Assembly: GCA_964420365.1 (NCBI GenBank)
Contig: CAYQTA010000077.1
Location: 1-64,000 of the forward strand
Reading direction: 5' to 3'
Length of the DNA: 64,000 nt
Source of the DNA: JAMOQA01 sp964420365
GTDB lineage: Bacteria > Acidobacteriota > Polarisedimenticolia > J045
The translations under genes and the position numbers were made by a program. This document shows, piece after piece, positions 63,157 through 64,000 of the stretch (positions are counted from its first letter, which is position 1; every line of letters starts with the position of its first letter). Under the pieces are notes generated by a model. That model was not told where the DNA came from. It was given only the letters and a program-made list of their open reading frames with translations, and searched no databases.

Positions 63157-63627
63157 ATGGCGATCCATCCCTGCTTCACGACCCTCGAGCGCAGCCGCGC
63201 CGCCTGGCGCGAGGGCCGCACGCGGGAGGCCCTCGCCCTCGCCGAGGCGGCCTGGATCGAGACCCGCGAGATCGCCGGGGCGCCGCCCCAGGCCGGGGTG
63301 GTGCTCGCCTGGTACGGCTGGCTCCTCGGCGTGGTGGGCGGCGACCGGGAACGGGGCCTGGCCCTCGTCCGGGAAGCGATCGAGCGGACCTTCTGGGAGC
63401 CGCGGGTCTTCGAGTACGCGGCACGCCTGATGCTGGCGATCGGGGACCGACGGGGCGCCCTCGATGCGGTCGAGCAGGGGCTGCGCCTCGCCCGCGGGGA
63501 CCGGGAGCTGACGGCCCTCCGGCAGCAGCTCGGTGTCCGCCGGCCACCGCCCATTCCCTTCCTCGACCGCTCTCACCCGCTCAATCGCCGCCTCGGCCTC
63601 TGGCTCGCCCAGTCCGGCCGACGGTAG
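63157..63627 (+). CDS. Small helical-repeat protein of unknown function
   Basis: Not recognised as a named family. A 156-residue protein consisting mainly of TPR-like helices: SRAAWREGRTREALALAEAA, AWYGWLLGVVGGDRERGLAL, VREAIERTFWEPRVFEYAAR and IGDRRGALDAVEQGLRLARG. The C-terminus (RRPPPIPFLDRSHPLNRRLG) is proline- and arginine-rich. No signal peptide. It follows the foldase gene by 103 bases and may be co-transcribed; ATG 63157 has GGGAG about 9 bases upstream. The 103-bp gap holds nothing else recognisable. Confidence 0.7.
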   Translation: MAIHPCFTTLERSRAAWREGRTREALALAEAAWIETREIAGAPPQAGVVLAWYGWLLGVVGGDRERGLALVREAIERTFWEPRVFEYAARLMLAIGDRRGALDAVEQGLRLARGDRELTALRQQLGVRRPPPIPFLDRSHPLNRRLGLWLAQSGRR

Positions 63628-63650
63628 ACCGTCGCCCCGGACGGGAGGCG

Positions 63651-63659
63651 TGCTATCCT
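63651..63659 (+). promoter_or_regulatory. Candidate extended -10 promoter of the terminal membrane redox gene
   Basis: TGCTATCCT carries an extended -10 and lies 33 bases upstream of the ATG; the -35 region (GTCGCC, 17 bases upstream) is poor. Confidence 0.4.
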
Positions 63660-63691
63660 CCCTGCCCCCGCCCGGTTCGAGGCCACCGCCG

Positions 63692-64000
63692 ATGACCTTC
63701 GCTCCCTGGGAGAGGATTCTCCTCCTCGTCCTGCTTGCCGTCTCCCTGGGCATCTTCGCCCGGGACTTCTGGCGACGGATCTCCCTCGTTCTTCGGGGCC
63801 GCCCGGATCGCGTCCGCTGGGATCACCCGGGCCGCCGCCTCGCCCGCGTCGTCCGGGAGGTCCTGCTCCAGTCCCGGGTGATCTCCGGCCGCCCGGTGGC
63901 CGGCACGATGCACGCGCTGGTCTTTCTCGGTTTCGTCTTCTTCGGGTTCGAGACGATCGACCACTTCCTCGAGCCCTTCGGGATCTCCTGGCTCGATGCC
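63692..64000 (+). CDS. Membrane redox protein, N-terminal fragment (probable (Fe-S)-binding/NarI-like)
   Basis: 103 codons are visible before the window ends. Two hydrophobic segments are seen: residues 9-24 (ILLLVLLAVSLGIFAR) and a second ending with GTMHALVFLGFVFFGFETID. The spacing and the HALVFxGFxxxxxxTxDH-like stretch resemble the NarI-like N-terminal membrane part of large heterodisulfide-reductase-related iron-sulfur proteins, which pass electrons between quinones and ferredoxin or flavoproteins. The iron-sulfur motifs would lie beyond the window, so this is a moderate-confidence guess. ATG 63692 follows a weak ribosome site. Confidence 0.6.
   Translation, partial: MTFAPWERILLLVLLAVSLGIFARDFWRRISLVLRGRPDRVRWDHPGRRLARVVREVLLQSRVISGRPVAGTMHALVFLGFVFFGFETIDHFLEPFGISWLDA

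Overview
The window is a very GC-rich, gene-dense bacterial chromosome segment of housekeeping and cell-envelope genes, with two tRNAs and no rRNA, CRISPR array, insertion sequence or phage gene. A diderm is indicated by lipoproteins, an AsmA-like protein, a MacB-type export system, a complete mreBCD-mrdA-rodA set and a periplasmic PpiD/SurA-type chaperone. An 'alpha-type' HisRS next to a tRNA-His with A73, the sulfatase-TPR and HEAT proteins, the fused radical-SAM protein and a nuo cluster without nuoEFG fit best with an uncultured Acidobacteriota lineage. This placement is inference at low to moderate confidence; no marker gene settles it.

Layout. 1-5.4 kb (minus strand): nuoA-B-C-D-H-I-J-K-L of respiratory complex I, with nuoL cut by the window edge, behind a clear promoter. 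5.4-7.6 kb: a minus-strand trio (lipoprotein with a GspG-like tail, DUF192 protein, unknown secreted protein). 7.7-15.5 kb (plus): HEAT-repeat protein, the glycolytic operon gap-pgk-tpiA, secG, tRNA-Leu(GAG) with a terminator, and alpha-glucan phosphorylase. 15.5-19.0 kb (minus): a small zinc-motif basic protein, a GspG-like pseudopilin and a bifunctional penicillin-binding protein. 19.1-26.3 kb: two secreted proteins, an MBL hydrolase and a sulfatase-like TPR lipoprotein, a dicarboxylate/glutamate symporter, and a NUDIX/HAD pair. 26.5-28.3 kb: a ParA-type ATPase fused to a glycogen-binding CBM48 domain, translationally coupled to an unrecognised protein; this is the most unusual locus. 28.3-38.0 kb: DUF2752 and AsmA proteins, sirtuin, tRNA-His and hisS, rhomboid protease, a saccharopine-dehydrogenase-like enzyme with a thioesterase, and RNase G.

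38.1-50.1 kb: an MBL/ODP-like diguanylate cyclase, then a long minus-strand operon read from 48.9 kb downward (PLP sulfur-amino-acid enzyme, fused radical-SAM protein, LolD-type ATPase, a double-module adaptor lipoprotein, a second adaptor, a MacB-type permease), with a divergent NAD-dependent epimerase. 50.1-52.5 kb: a cysteine-rich secreted PLA2-like protein and an XRE-TPR regulator facing away from each other across a cluster of perfect palindromes. 52.6-60.9 kb (minus): the elongasome genes mreB-mreC-mreD-mrdA-rodA, preceded by a FecR-domain protein and a GAF-GGDEF diguanylate cyclase. 61.1-64.0 kb (plus): PpiD/SurA-type foldase, a small repeat protein, and the start of a membrane redox protein.

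Many transcription units share a sigma70-like promoter of the form TTGnnn-N17/18-TAnnnT. GTG and TTG starts are common and were chosen from Shine-Dalgarno spacing. Overlapping stop/start codons (ATGA, GTGA, TGATG) show extensive translational coupling. All assignments rest on reading motifs and context by eye; no database search was run.
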